A DNA stretch of 64,000 nucleotides, from assembly GCF_001570765.1 (NCBI RefSeq), contig NZ_BCSH01000028.1, positions 1-64,000 on the forward strand. The letters run 5' to 3'. Below, one piece after another: positions 43,978 through 55,709 of this stretch (positions within the stretch are counted from its first letter, which is position 1; each line of letters begins with the position of its first letter). Below the pieces are notes generated by a model. The model saw nothing but the letters and a program-made list of their open reading frames with translations, made no database searches and was not told the DNA's origin. The translations under genes and the position numbers were made by a program. This DNA is from Nocardiopsis listeri NBRC 13360. GTDB taxonomy: Bacteria; Actinomycetota; Actinomycetes; Streptosporangiales; Streptosporangiaceae.

Positions 43978-45369
43978 ATGACCGAGGACGTGAACGGGGA
44001 GAGCGCCCGAGAAGAGGTCACCGGCGAGGAGGCGGCCGGGCGCGAGGCCGCACCCGAGCCGCGTGGTCGTGACTCCGAACCCGGCCGCGGACACACCCTC
44101 GTCCTGGGGGCCGGCATGTCCGGACTGGCGGCCGCCGACCGACTCGCCGAACAGGGGGAGCGGGTCACCGTACTGGAGGCCCGTGCCCGTACCGGCGGAC
44201 GGATCCACTCCGTGCACACCTGGGGCGGAGCGGCCCTGGACGTCGGCGCCTCCTGGATGCGGGGGGAGGAGAACAACCCGCTCTCCCGCCTGGTCCGGGA
44301 GGCCGGCGCGCGTACGGCGACCTTCAACCGGGCCACCGAGACCGCCTACGACCCCAAGGGGCGCCGCCTCCTCTTCGACCGACATCGGCGCAACATGGAG
44401 GACGTCAACCTCCTCCACGAGCACATGTACTGGACCACGGTCGGCGCCGGCCGGGAGGAGTCCATGGAGCAGGGGATCGACCACGCCCTCTACGACGTCA
44501 ACCTGGTCCGTGCACGCGCCCGCGACGCAGCGGAGATCGTGCACCGCATCGCCGAGGCCGAACACGGGGCCGACGCCGAGGAGATCGCCTTCACGGCGGT
44601 CTCCGCCGGCCACGAGTTCAGCGGCGACGACGTCGTCTTCCCCGACGGGATGGGCCGGCTCACCGACCACCTGGCCCGCGGGCTGGACGTGCGCTTGGAG
44701 CACGTCGTGCTGTCGGTGGACCACGGTGAGGACGGCGTCCGGGTCCGAGCGGACACCCCGGATGGAGAGGAGACCCTCACCGCCGACCGTGTCCTGGTGA
44801 CCCTGCCGCTGGGTGTCCTGCAGGCCGGCCAGGTCGACTTCGACCCGCCACTGCCCGAGGACAAACGCGAGTCGTTGGGGAGCCTGGGCAACGGCCGCTT
44901 GGAGAAGCTGTTCCTGCGCTTCGACGAGGTCTTCTGGGGCGACGCCGAGGTGATCGTGCACCTGGGGACCGAGGAGGGCACCTGGTTCCACTGGTACTCG
45001 GGACAGAACGTGTTCGGCGTACCGGTCCTGGTCTGCCGCAACGGTGGCAACGCGGCGCGCTTCTTGGCGGGCAAGGAGGACGCCGAGGTGGTCGAGCACG
45101 CGATGGAGTCGCTGCGCGGCATGTTCAAGAAGGCGCCGGACCCGGTCGACCACTACCTGACGCACTGGATGGACGACCCGTTCGCGCGAGGAGGGTTCTC
45201 CTTCACCGCGGTCGGCTCCGGTGACCAGGACCGGATCACGTTGAGCGACCCGATCGGGGAACGCGTGTTCTTCGCGGGGGAGGCCACCATCGTGGAGCAC
45301 AGCGCCACGGTGCACGGCGCGTTGCTGTCCGGGCTGCGGGAGGCCGAGCGCATCCTGTCCCTGGACTGA
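43978..45369 (+). CDS. Flavin monoamine/polyamine oxidase family protein, 463 aa
   Basis: The FAD motif 'LVLGAGMSGLAAADRLAEQGERVTVLEARARTGGRI' (about 42-77) and 'DVGASWM' mark the amine oxidase family. 'LVTLPLGVLQAG', 'LFLRFDEVFW' and the C-terminal 'VFFAGEATIVEHSATVHGALLSGLREAERIL' complete it. It would oxidise an amine, or a polyene-like substrate, to release H2O2. Residues 1-38 are a disordered acidic arm. ATG at 43978 follows GGAGCAGGGGG; the longer upstream frame is not supported. A possible iron box precedes the gene. Confidence 0.9.
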   Translation: MTEDVNGESAREEVTGEEAAGREAAPEPRGRDSEPGRGHTLVLGAGMSGLAAADRLAEQGERVTVLEARARTGGRIHSVHTWGGAALDVGASWMRGEENNPLSRLVREAGARTATFNRATETAYDPKGRRLLFDRHRRNMEDVNLLHEHMYWTTVGAGREESMEQGIDHALYDVNLVRARARDAAEIVHRIAEAEHGADAEEIAFTAVSAGHEFSGDDVVFPDGMGRLTDHLARGLDVRLEHVVLSVDHGEDGVRVRADTPDGEETLTADRVLVTLPLGVLQAGQVDFDPPLPEDKRESLGSLGNGRLEKLFLRFDEVFWGDAEVIVHLGTEEGTWFHWYSGQNVFGVPVLVCRNGGNAARFLAGKEDAEVVEHAMESLRGMFKKAPDPVDHYLTHWMDDPFARGGFSFTAVGSGDQDRITLSDPIGERVFFAGEATIVEHSATVHGALLSGLREAERILSLD

Positions 45370-45501
45370 TCCCCCCGGCGGGAGGTTGTGCCCGGTGACG
45401 GGCGGGTAGTGCGATTTCACGGGTCGCGCACCCCTTCTACCAGGGGAGTCGTGCGTGCGGGGCCGGCGGTGTCATTCATCGAACAGCGAACGGGGGCCAC
45501 G

Positions 45502-45837
45502 ATGGGGACCGAACACGGTGTCGAGGGTCTGAAGGCGATTCTGGGCCAAGTGCCCTTTCCCGCGGACAAGGAACACATCCTGGACCGGGCCGCTTCTCTG
45601 GGCGCCGACGACGAGATCATGCGGGCACTGAGGGCGATGCCCCCGGTCGACTACGACCGACCCGACGACGTCCTGCGGTCGGTGCCGATGGACGAGTCCG
45701 ACACGGACTCGCGCAAGGAGTCCGACCGGGCCCGGCAGCGTCGAGAACACACCAAACCCGGGCTTTCCGAGACGATGAAGGACACCGGGCCGGTGAACCC
45801 GATCGAGGAGGAGACCGGGGAGAACCGCAAGTCCTGA
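45502..45837 (+). CDS. DUF2795 protein, 111 aa
   Basis: Residues 1-60 match DUF2795 ('GVEGLKAILGQVPFPADKEHILDRAASLGADDEIMRALRAMPPVDYDRPDDVLR'), a small helical domain of unknown function common in actinobacteria. The tail is charged and disordered ('DSRKESDRARQRREHTKPG'). ATG at 45502 follows CGGGGGCCACG. It probably has its own promoter. Confidence 0.8.
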   Translation: MGTEHGVEGLKAILGQVPFPADKEHILDRAASLGADDEIMRALRAMPPVDYDRPDDVLRSVPMDESDTDSRKESDRARQRREHTKPGLSETMKDTGPVNPIEEETGENRKS

Positions 45838-46019
45838 GCGGGCAGGGGCGGCGGGGTCCACGGTCGCACCTGGTGACGCGTTCGTGGGGAGAAGAACCCG
45901 AACCGGAAGATGAGTTCGTACAGGCTACGATTGGCGGGCGGCCGTTTCGCCGGGTCACGGGACATCGACGGAACGCGTTGCGGCGGGAACGGAAGATCCC
46001 GCCCGTTATCGTGGTCGCC

Positions 46020-46820
46020 ATGGGGCGATCCGCGCAAGAAGGCAGACACGAGGCGGGGGGCAGTGTGGCCGGCCCGGTGGTCACCGACCGCATCTGGACG
46101 GTTCCCAACCTGTTGAGCATGCTCCGGTTGTTGGGCGTTCCGCTGTTCCTGTGGCTCGTCCTGGGGCCCGAGGCCGATTGGTGGGCACTGCTCGTGCTCG
46201 CCTTCGCCGGGATCAGCGACTGGCTGGACGGCAAGATCGCCCGGGCCTGGAACCAGGCCTCCAAGTTGGGTCAGTTCCTCGACCCGGCCGCCGACCGGCT
46301 CTACATCTTCGCGGCGCTGCTGGGCCTGGTCGTCCGCGGGATCGTGCCGTGGTGGTTGATGGCCATCCTGGTCCTGCGCGACGTCCTCATCCTGGGTGCC
46401 CTGCCGCTGCTACGCCACTTCGGCTACGGGCCGCTCCCGGTGAACTTCGCGGGCAAGGCCGCGACCCTGTGCCTGTTGTACTCGTTCCCGCTGTTGTTCG
46501 TGGCCGAGTACGCGTCCATCGTGGGAGATGTGGCCAAAATTGTAGGTTGGGCGTTCGCGCTCTGGGGAACGGCTCTTTACTGGTGGGCCGGATTGCTCTA
46601 CGCGGTACAGGGACTACGCCTGATCGGACAGTCCCGCCGTGCCGAACGCGCTGATCACGAGGGTGTGAGAACGGGAGACCCGGACAGCGACGAAGGGCAC
46701 GGCAGGTTCACGGAACGGGATGATCCGACCGCACCGGCGACCGTCGACGGTGAATCCGGGGCGGCGCCCGAGGGCTCGGAGAGACCGAGCCGTCAGGACC
46801 GGGACGGTAACGGGTCCTGA
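46020..46820 (+). CDS. CDP-alcohol phosphatidyltransferase (PgsA-like), 266 aa
   Basis: The catalytic motif D-x2-D-G-x2-A-R-x8-G-x3-D-x3-D is complete in 'DWLDGKIARAWNQASKLGQFLDPAADR'. Six membrane helices follow the family plan, and 'IWTVPNLLSMLRLLGVPLF' is the entry segment. It makes phosphatidylglycerol phosphate or a related phospholipid from CDP-diacylglycerol at the membrane. The C-terminal 60 residues are acidic and disordered. ATG at 46020 (MGRSAQEG) lacks a clear ribosome site and may be leaderless; GTG 46065 behind GGCGGGGGG is the alternative. The gene precedes the guanylyltransferase, as in Streptomyces. Confidence 0.88.
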   Translation: MGRSAQEGRHEAGGSVAGPVVTDRIWTVPNLLSMLRLLGVPLFLWLVLGPEADWWALLVLAFAGISDWLDGKIARAWNQASKLGQFLDPAADRLYIFAALLGLVVRGIVPWWLMAILVLRDVLILGALPLLRHFGYGPLPVNFAGKAATLCLLYSFPLLFVAEYASIVGDVAKIVGWAFALWGTALYWWAGLLYAVQGLRLIGQSRRAERADHEGVRTGDPDSDEGHGRFTERDDPTAPATVDGESGAAPEGSERPSRQDRDGNGS

Positions 46821-46980
46821 TCCGTGACACCGGCGGGCCGGCTCACCTGAGTCCTGTCGGATCGAAAGGGAGTGTCGTCTCCGTCATGAGAACATGTCCC
46901 ACCGCGCGCGCCGGTGCGCGCTCCGAAGAACACGCATCCCCCATCGCCCCCCACGGCCCGGCCGTTCGGGGGGATCGGGG

Positions 46981-49527
46981 ATGAGCACACCCAACGAAGA
47001 GCCCGAGCCCACCACGCCTCCGATGAAGGCCGTCGTGATGGCGGGCGGCGAGGGTACCCGTCTGCGCCCGATGACGGCCAACCAACCCAAACCGCTCCTA
47101 CCGGTGGTCAACAAGCCCATCATGGAGCACGTCCTGCGCCTGCTGCGCAAGCACGGGTTCACCGAGACGGTCGTCACCGTCCAGTTTCTGGCCACGCTCA
47201 TTCGCAACTACTTCGGTGACGGCGAAGAGCTCGGCATGAAGCTCCACTACGTCGCCGAGGAGGTCCCCCTCGGGACCGCCGGCAGCGTCAAGAACGCGGA
47301 GGAACACCTACGCGGCGAGCCGTTCATCGTCATCTCCGGTGACGCGCTCACCGACATCGACCTCACCGACATGCTCCGCTTCCACCGTGAACGCGGAGCC
47401 AAGGTCACCATCGCCCTGAAGCGGGTACCCAACCCGCTGGAGTTCGGCATCATCATCGTCGACGAGCAGGGCCGCATCCAGCGGTTCCTGGAAAAACCCA
47501 CCTGGGGACAGGTCTTCTCCGACACCGTCAACACCGGCATCTACATCATGGAACCGGAGGTGTTGGAGAGAGTCGCCTCCGGGGAGGTGGTCGACTGGTC
47601 CGGTGACGTGTTCCCCGAACTACTGGCCGAGGGAGAACCCCTCTACGGGTACGTCGCCGACGGCTACTGGGAGGACGTGGGCACCCACGAGAGCTACCTG
47701 AGCGCCCAGGCCGACGTGCTCTCGGGCAAGGTGGACGTCGACATCGACGGCTTCGAGGTCTCCCCGGGGGTGTGGGTCGGTGAGGGCTCCGAGGTCAGCT
47801 CCGAGGCCGTCCTCAAGGGGCCCCTCTACATCGGCGACTACGCCAAGGTCGAGGCCGGCGCGGAACTGCGCGAGTACACCGTGGTCGGCAGCAACGCCGT
47901 GGTCCGCGCGGAGGCCTTCGCGCACCGCACCGTGCTCCACGACAACGTGTTCATCGGTCGTGGCGCCAACCTGCGCGGCACCGTGATCGGCAAGAACACC
48001 GACGTCATGGCGGCGGTGCGGATCGAGGAGGGCGCGGTCATCGGTGAGGACTGCGTCATCGAGTCCGAGGCCTACCTGCACAACGACGTCAAGGTCTACC
48101 CGTTCAAGACCATCGAGGCCGGAGCGGTGGTCAGCACCAACGTCGTCTGGGAGTCACGGGGCCAACGTTCCCTGTTCGGTCCCCGCGGTGTGTCCGGCCT
48201 GATCAACGTCGAGATCACCCCCGAACTCGCGGTCCGGTTGGCCAACGCCTACGCCACCACCCTCAAGAAGGGTGCGATGGTCACGACCTCCCGCGACGTC
48301 TCGCGCGCCGCGCGCACGCTCAAGAGGGCCATCATCAGCGCACTCACCGCGGCCGCCATCGAGGTGCGCGACCTGGAGGTGGTACCGCTGCCGGTGGCGC
48401 GCTTCCACACCTCCCAGAGCGGTGTCAGCGGCGGCATCGTCGTGCGCACCAGCCCGGGGGACCCCGAGTCGGTCGACATCATCTTCCTGGACGGTGAGGG
48501 GGCCGACCTGTCACCGGGCGCTCAGCGCAAACTCGACCGGGTCTTCTCCCGGGCCGAGTACCGGCGCGCCTTCCCCGGGGAGATCGGCGAGTTGACCTTC
48601 GCCGCCCGCAACATCGAGAACTACTCCCACGACCTCCTACGATCCGTGGACACCTCCGGGGTGGCCGAGGCGGAGCTGAAGGTGGTCGTGGACTGCGCGG
48701 GCGGCACGGGTTCACTCATCCTGCCCTCGTTGCTGGGCCGGATCGGCGTCGACGTGCTCACCGTCAACAACCGCCTGGACGAGGCCTCGCCCGCCGACAC
48801 GGTCGCCAAGAAGATGCGCGACCTGGAACGTCTGGGCGAATTGGTGTCGGGTTCGGGAGCGGACTTCGGTGTGCGTTTCGACCCGGTCGCCGAACGCCTC
48901 TCGATCGTGGACGAGAACGGCGAGCTGATCGACGACGACCGCGCGTTGCTGGTGGTGCTGGACCTGGTGGCCGCCGAACGCGGTGCGGGCAAGGTGGCGC
49001 TGCCGGTGACCACCACCAGGGTGGCCGAGCGCGTGGCCGGCGCCCACGGTGTCGAGGTGCGTTGGACGGCCACCGCCACCCACGAGCTCACCAAGGCGGT
49101 CCGTGCCGAGGGTGACGCCATCATCTTCGCCGGTGACGGCCGGGGCGGGTTCGTCCTTCCCGAGTTCGGCTCCACCGGTGACGGCATCGCGGCGTTCGTG
49201 CGGCTGCTGGGTCTGGTGGCGCGGACCCGTCGCCCGATCGTGGAGATCGACCGGGCGATCCCTCAGGCGCACCTGTTGCGCCGTTCGGTGCCCACCCCAT
49301 GGGCGGTCAAGGGCAGCGTCATGCGCGCGGTCGTGGAGGCCGCGCAGGACCGGGAACTGGACACCACCGACGGCGTCCGCGTGATCGAGTCGGACGGAAG
49401 CTGGGCGCTGGTCCTCCCGGACACCGCCGAAGCCGTGACCCATCTTTGGGCCGAAGGTCCTGATTCGGACAAGGCTCAGGCTCTGTTGGACGAATGGGCC
49501 TCCGTCGTGGAGCGTGCGGAGGGCTGA
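46981..49527 (+). CDS. Mannose-1-phosphate guanylyltransferase with degenerate phosphomannomutase domain, 848 aa
   Basis: Residues 15-250 form the nucleotidyltransferase ([25 protein letters not shown], with GEGTRLRP and a conserved Lys; '[11 protein letters not shown]'; '[13 protein letters not shown]'). Residues about 260-385 are left-handed beta-helix repeats. From about 390 to 835 comes a phosphohexomutase-like region, but the catalytic Ser loop (T-A-S-H-N-P) reads RTSPGDPES and the metal loop (D-G-D-x-D-R) reads AGDGRG. The mutase half is therefore probably inactive. It makes GDP-mannose for glycans. ATG at 46981 is taken; an internal ATG at 47023 (MKAVVMAGG) is used in many homologues. 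Confidence 0.9.
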   Translation: MSTPNEEPEPTTPPMKAVVMAGGEGTRLRPMTANQPKPLLPVVNKPIMEHVLRLLRKHGFTETVVTVQFLATLIRNYFGDGEELGMKLHYVAEEVPLGTAGSVKNAEEHLRGEPFIVISGDALTDIDLTDMLRFHRERGAKVTIALKRVPNPLEFGIIIVDEQGRIQRFLEKPTWGQVFSDTVNTGIYIMEPEVLERVASGEVVDWSGDVFPELLAEGEPLYGYVADGYWEDVGTHESYLSAQADVLSGKVDVDIDGFEVSPGVWVGEGSEVSSEAVLKGPLYIGDYAKVEAGAELREYTVVGSNAVVRAEAFAHRTVLHDNVFIGRGANLRGTVIGKNTDVMAAVRIEEGAVIGEDCVIESEAYLHNDVKVYPFKTIEAGAVVSTNVVWESRGQRSLFGPRGVSGLINVEITPELAVRLANAYATTLKKGAMVTTSRDVSRAARTLKRAIISALTAAAIEVRDLEVVPLPVARFHTSQSGVSGGIVVRTSPGDPESVDIIFLDGEGADLSPGAQRKLDRVFSRAEYRRAFPGEIGELTFAARNIENYSHDLLRSVDTSGVAEAELKVVVDCAGGTGSLILPSLLGRIGVDVLTVNNRLDEASPADTVAKKMRDLERLGELVSGSGADFGVRFDPVAERLSIVDENGELIDDDRALLVVLDLVAAERGAGKVALPVTTTRVAERVAGAHGVEVRWTATATHELTKAVRAEGDAIIFAGDGRGGFVLPEFGSTGDGIAAFVRLLGLVARTRRPIVEIDRAIPQAHLLRRSVPTPWAVKGSVMRAVVEAAQDRELDTTDGVRVIESDGSWALVLPDTAEAVTHLWAEGPDSDKAQALLDEWASVVERAEG

Positions 49528-49538
49528 ACCGGCAGGTC

Positions 49539-49572
49539 GTGGGCGTGGCCGGCGGTGGCCGGTCACGCCCAC
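49539..49572 (+). terminator. Terminator after the guanylyltransferase gene
   Basis: GTGGGCGTGGCCGGC (49539-49553) pairs with GCCGGTCACGCCCAC (49558-49572), with one G-T pair and a 4-nt loop. Confidence 0.75.
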
Positions 49573-50133
49573 GGGCTTCGGTCCGTCCATCGGCCGGGCG
49601 GAATCGCCCGGCAGGGCGGTCGAGTGGACGAATCGAGCGGAAGCCCAGGTGAGTCCACGGGTTGGAGGCCGACGAAAATCCACTCCGCGTTCAACAGAAC
49701 CAAACCACTCGGACGGGCATCTGCCCCAGAACAGGCGTTGACCTCTTCCAAGGTCCGGTGTGGTGGTGCCCCGGGTGCCGACTCCACCGAGTCCGTCGCA
49801 CGCCCGTGTCACGGGGCCGCGTGGCGGGCCATGGGGGAGCGAAACCCTGTCTGGACAGGGATATGGTTTAAAGTCGAGTGTTCCCTGAAGCATCTCGTCA
49901 CCACCGACACAAGGGGTTCCGGCAACGGCGGACGTCCGTCGGGGTGACAAGGGGCAGAACATAGGGGATGAGACCTAGCGACCGACCGTGTGGGACGATC
50001 CGTTGCCGCGAAAGCGGAACGTCTCACCGTGTTCCGGACGTTGAGCGGGCACAGTGTCCGTCCGGCGACCGGAGCGCGCCACCGATCAGCCGAATCAAGC
50101 ACCGCCCCGTGCGGTAGGAGGCCGAGCCGACCT
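49573..50133. other. 561-bp gap before the FHA gene
   Basis: The short frames here have no ribosome sites and do not look like protein. An AT-richer element near 49860-49890 (GATATGGTTTAAAGTCGAG) and TTGACC at 49738-49743 may belong to the FHA promoter. I see nothing else. Confidence 0.4.
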
Positions 50134-50679
50134 ATGTCGAGCGTTTACTGCACGCAGTGCGGTCACGCCGTTGCGGATGATGCCCGTTTCTGCTCCCACT
50201 GTGGAACTCCCCTCCGCAGGGCCGACCAGCAGAGCCCGCCGTCCAACACGGGCGGGGAGTCCGGTGGCGGGGACGTCACCTCCACCATCTCCATCTCCGG
50301 GATCCAAGCCCTGGAGGACGAGGAAGCGGGTGAGGATCTCGGCGGCGACGACCCCGCCAGTGCCGATGCGTTGCCCCCGGGCACCGCGCTACTCGTGGTC
50401 CGACGTGGCCCCAACGCCGGAAGTCGTTTCCTGCTGGACAGCGACGTGACCACCGCCGGGCGCCATCCCAACAGCGACATCTTCTTGGACGACGTCACAG
50501 TCTCCCGACGCCACGTGGAGTTCTTCCGCAGGGGCAACGGGTTCGGGGTCCGTGACGTCGGTAGTCTCAACGGCACCTACGTCAACCGGGAACCGGTGGA
50601 CGAGGCCGAGCTGGGTGGTGGGGACGAGATTCAGATCGGCAAGTTCCGGATGATCCTGCTGACCAAGCCCCGCCGATGA
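50134..50679 (+). CDS. FHA-domain protein with zinc ribbon (GarA/OdhI-like), 181 aa
   Basis: Residues 1-26 form a zinc ribbon (YCTQCGHAVADDARFCSHCGTPL). A Thr/Ser-rich site (GDVTSTISISGIQALEDE) takes the place of the ETT phosphorylation segment of GarA/OdhI. The C-terminal FHA domain (about 85-175) has 'TTAGRHPNSDIFLDDVTVSRRHVEF' and 'DVGSLNGTYVNREPV', with the R, S, H and N residues that bind phosphothreonine. By analogy it may be a phospho-switch, downstream of Ser/Thr kinases, acting on 2-oxoglutarate metabolism. Order with the nuclease, MerR and gcvP genes is conserved in actinobacteria. ATG at 50134 follows TAGGAGG at long spacing. Confidence 0.88.
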   Translation: MSSVYCTQCGHAVADDARFCSHCGTPLRRADQQSPPSNTGGESGGGDVTSTISISGIQALEDEEAGEDLGGDDPASADALPPGTALLVVRRGPNAGSRFLLDSDVTTAGRHPNSDIFLDDVTVSRRHVEFFRRGNGFGVRDVGSLNGTYVNREPVDEAELGGGDEIQIGKFRMILLTKPRR

Positions 50680-50706
50680 CGAATCGGTGACCACGGTCGA
50701 CGGGGG

Positions 50707-50739
50707 GTGGGAGGGCCGAAGAGGTTTGCGGCCCTCCAC
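50707..50739 (+). terminator. Terminator after the FHA gene
   Basis: GTGGGAGGGCCG (50707-50718) pairs with CGGCCCTCCAC (50729-50739), with one bulged G. Confidence 0.55.
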
Positions 50740-50850
50740 CTCCGGAGAGCTTTGTAACGAAGGGTGCCGATTTCGCCCTCGGGTCCTGATCCAACGGGGG
50801 AGCAGGGACGAGCGCCCAGCCGGCATGACGACTCGTGGGACGGAGACGCT

Positions 50851-51324
50851 GTGAAACACATGGAGGTCGTCGGCGTCCGGGTTGAGATGCCCTCGAACCA
50901 ACCGATTGTCCTGCTCAAGGAATCCGAGGGTGACCGCTACCTGCCGATCTGGATCGGTGGGGTGGAGGCCACCGCCATCGCCTTGGCCCAACAAGGGGTC
51001 GCGCCCGCTCGACCTCTCACGCACGACCTGTTCCGGGACGTGCTCGACGCCCTGGAGACCGGCCTGGAAACGGTACGGATCACGGGGCTGAGCGATGGCA
51101 TCTTCTACGCCGAACTGGTCTTCAGCAATGGTGTCGAGGTCAGCGCACGCCCCTCCGACTCCATCGCTCTGGCCCTGCGGACCGGAACTCCGATCTACGC
51201 GCACGAGGACGTGATCGAAGAGGCGGGGATGCCGATCCCCGACGAGCAGGAGGACCAGGTCGAGGCCTTCAGGGAGTTCCTGGACAACATCTCGCCCGAG
51301 GACTTCGGTCGACGCAGTACCTGA
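50851..51324 (+). CDS. Bifunctional nuclease family protein (BFN/DUF151), 157 aa
   Basis: The BFN pattern is complete: 'MEVVGVRVEMPSNQPIVLLKESEGDRYLPIWIGGVEATAIALAQQG', 'RPLTHDLFRDVLDAL', 'FYAELVFSNGVEVSARPSDSIALALRTGTPIYAHEDVIEEAG'. The family includes proteins with DNase/RNase activity. GTG at 50851 follows GGACGGAGA; ATG 50860 is the alternative. It stands between FHA and MerR genes in the conserved actinobacterial order and has its own terminator. Confidence 0.9.
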   Translation: MKHMEVVGVRVEMPSNQPIVLLKESEGDRYLPIWIGGVEATAIALAQQGVAPARPLTHDLFRDVLDALETGLETVRITGLSDGIFYAELVFSNGVEVSARPSDSIALALRTGTPIYAHEDVIEEAGMPIPDEQEDQVEAFREFLDNISPEDFGRRST

Positions 51325-51340
51325 GAGACACAAGGGGGCC

Positions 51341-51363
51341 GGGCCCGCGCACGGCGTGGGCCC
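51341..51363 (+). terminator. Terminator after the bifunctional nuclease gene
   Basis: GGGCCCGCGC (51341-51350), loop ACG, then GCGTGGGCCC (51354-51363), followed by CTCTTCC. One G-T pair. The rest of the gap to 51638 shows no gene. Confidence 0.65.
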
Positions 51364-51637
51364 CTCTTCCTTGCCCGAGCCGGACCATCGGCCCATGAGG
51401 TTGAGGACACGGCTGTGACCTGCGACTTCGTTATCGGGGTCAGTGGTAGATTGGGATGAGGGAATGGACGCGGCGACCACAACCGAAAAGGCCTGGTCTC
51501 CTCGGGGCACCGGACGTGTCGGTGGGTCGGAGCCGTCACCGCGCGTACTTGGCGACGCGCCGGGCGGCCTCGTTGACGCTGCCTTGGCGCCGCCCTACCG
51601 TCAGTGCTGTGGAACCCACGGCGCGCCCATTCCCTGA

Positions 51638-52282
51638 GTGGACCTTCCCCTGTCGATGCCGCCGTGGGACGAGAAGCCGGAGGTCGGCGTGGCGGTAGCG
51701 AGCGGCAAGCGGGATCCCCATGACAGGCGGTCCGCGCTGCGGCTAGCGGGGCAGCAGGGCCTACTGTGCGAAGAGGACGTGATGGCGCTGCCTATGGACG
51801 TCGGGTATCGGGGCCCAGCGGCGTGTACGGCCGCAGGGATCACCTATCGACAGCTCGACTACTGGGCCCGAACCGGCCTGGTGGAGCCGAGTGTGCGCAC
51901 GGGAGCCGAAAACGCCCCGCTGTACAGCCTTCCGGACATCCTGCTGCTGAAGGTGGCCAAGCGTCTCCTGGACACCGGGATCTCCCTGCAGCAGATCCGC
52001 ACGGCCGTCGACCACCTGCGCGGCCGGCCCGCCGGGGAGTTGGCCCGTATCACCCTGATGAGCGACGGTGTGAGCGTCTACGAGTGCACCTCCCCCGACG
52101 AGGTCGTCGACCTGATGCAGCGTGGCCAGGGCATGTTCGGGTTGGCGTTGGCGAACGTGGCCCGTGAGCTGGAGGAGGCCCTGGGCGTCGTCCCGGCGGA
52201 GGCCCGTGCCGACCTTCCCACCCCCGACCCCCGACCCGTCGACGAACTGGCCCGTCGGCGACGTGAACGCCGCACCGGCTGA
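51638..52282 (+). CDS. MerR family regulator (Rv1828-like), 214 aa
   Basis: The winged helix-turn-helix (about 56-125, 'GYRGPAACTAAGITYRQLDYWARTGLVEPSVRTG' and 'LYSLPDILLLKVAKRLLDTGISLQQIRTAVDHLR') and the effector part ('ITLMSDGVSVYECTSPDEVVDLMQRGQGMFGLAL') match mycobacterial Rv1828, a phospholipid- or effector-responsive MerR. The N-terminus is uncertain: GTG 51638 or ATG 51653 would add a variable arm, and ATG 51782 (MALPMDVGYRG) is the shortest reasonable start. It lies directly upstream of the glycine riboswitch and gcvP. Confidence 0.88.
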   Translation: MDLPLSMPPWDEKPEVGVAVASGKRDPHDRRSALRLAGQQGLLCEEDVMALPMDVGYRGPAACTAAGITYRQLDYWARTGLVEPSVRTGAENAPLYSLPDILLLKVAKRLLDTGISLQQIRTAVDHLRGRPAGELARITLMSDGVSVYECTSPDEVVDLMQRGQGMFGLALANVARELEEALGVVPAEARADLPTPDPRPVDELARRRRERRTG

Positions 52283-52414
52283 GAGCGGTGCGAAGGTGCG
52301 CCCTGGCTCCTCGTGCCGGAGCCCGATCGAGTACCTTCGTAACCACAACGGGGGCGAAAGCCGACATTTCTCCCTGCTTGGATACATGTACAGAGCGTCA
52401 GCAGGCTTTTGATA

Positions 52415-52548
52415 TCGCGCGGGAGAGACCCCGACGCTACGGGGCGCCGACGGGGCAATACTCCCCAGTAACCTCTCAGGCACCATGGACCGCGCGAAGG
52501 AGGCCGCTCTGGAGCCGGCACCGTCGTGCCCGGTGACAGAGGGGGAGA
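52415..52548 (+). promoter_or_regulatory. Glycine riboswitch (one full aptamer plus ghost second aptamer)
   Basis: The conserved glycine aptamer core is present: CGGGAGAGACCCCGACG, then GGGGCGCCGACGGGGCAA, then CTCTCAGG and GGACCGC, closed by a GCGC/GCGC P1 helix (52417-52420 with 52492-52495). The following CTCTGGAG ... GTGACAGAGGGGGAG (52506-52546) is the position of a second aptamer but is shortened to a simple hairpin, as in ghost-aptamer types. The gcvP ribosome site (AGGAGG, 52586-52591) lies 40 nt beyond. It should turn gcvP on when glycine is abundant. Confidence 0.85.
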
Positions 52549-52597
52549 CCGTGAGGAACACCGCCGATCGAATCGGCCCTGTCACCAGGAGGTCTCC

Positions 52598-55495
<2,898 letters not shown>

Positions 55496-55502
55496 GGGTG
55501 GT

Positions 55503-55540
55503 GAGCGGGGCGTCGGCTTCGGCCGGTGCCCCGCTCTTTT
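55503..55540 (+). terminator. Terminator after gcvP
   Basis: GAGCGGGGC (55503-55511) pairs with GCCCCGCTC (55528-55536), followed by TTTT. Confidence 0.8.
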
Positions 55541-55709
55541 CGGACAACTGAGAATCTACGTCGTAAAGGTGCCGATTCGAAGAAAGCGACACGCGACATC
55601 CACCACCAGGACGCCGCTCTGGCCATCGGCCGGCAGGTTAGAGTTACGGCGAGCAGAACACTCGCGCCGCCCACCGCGCGACCCTCGCCCCCACGGAAAG
55701 CCGCACACC

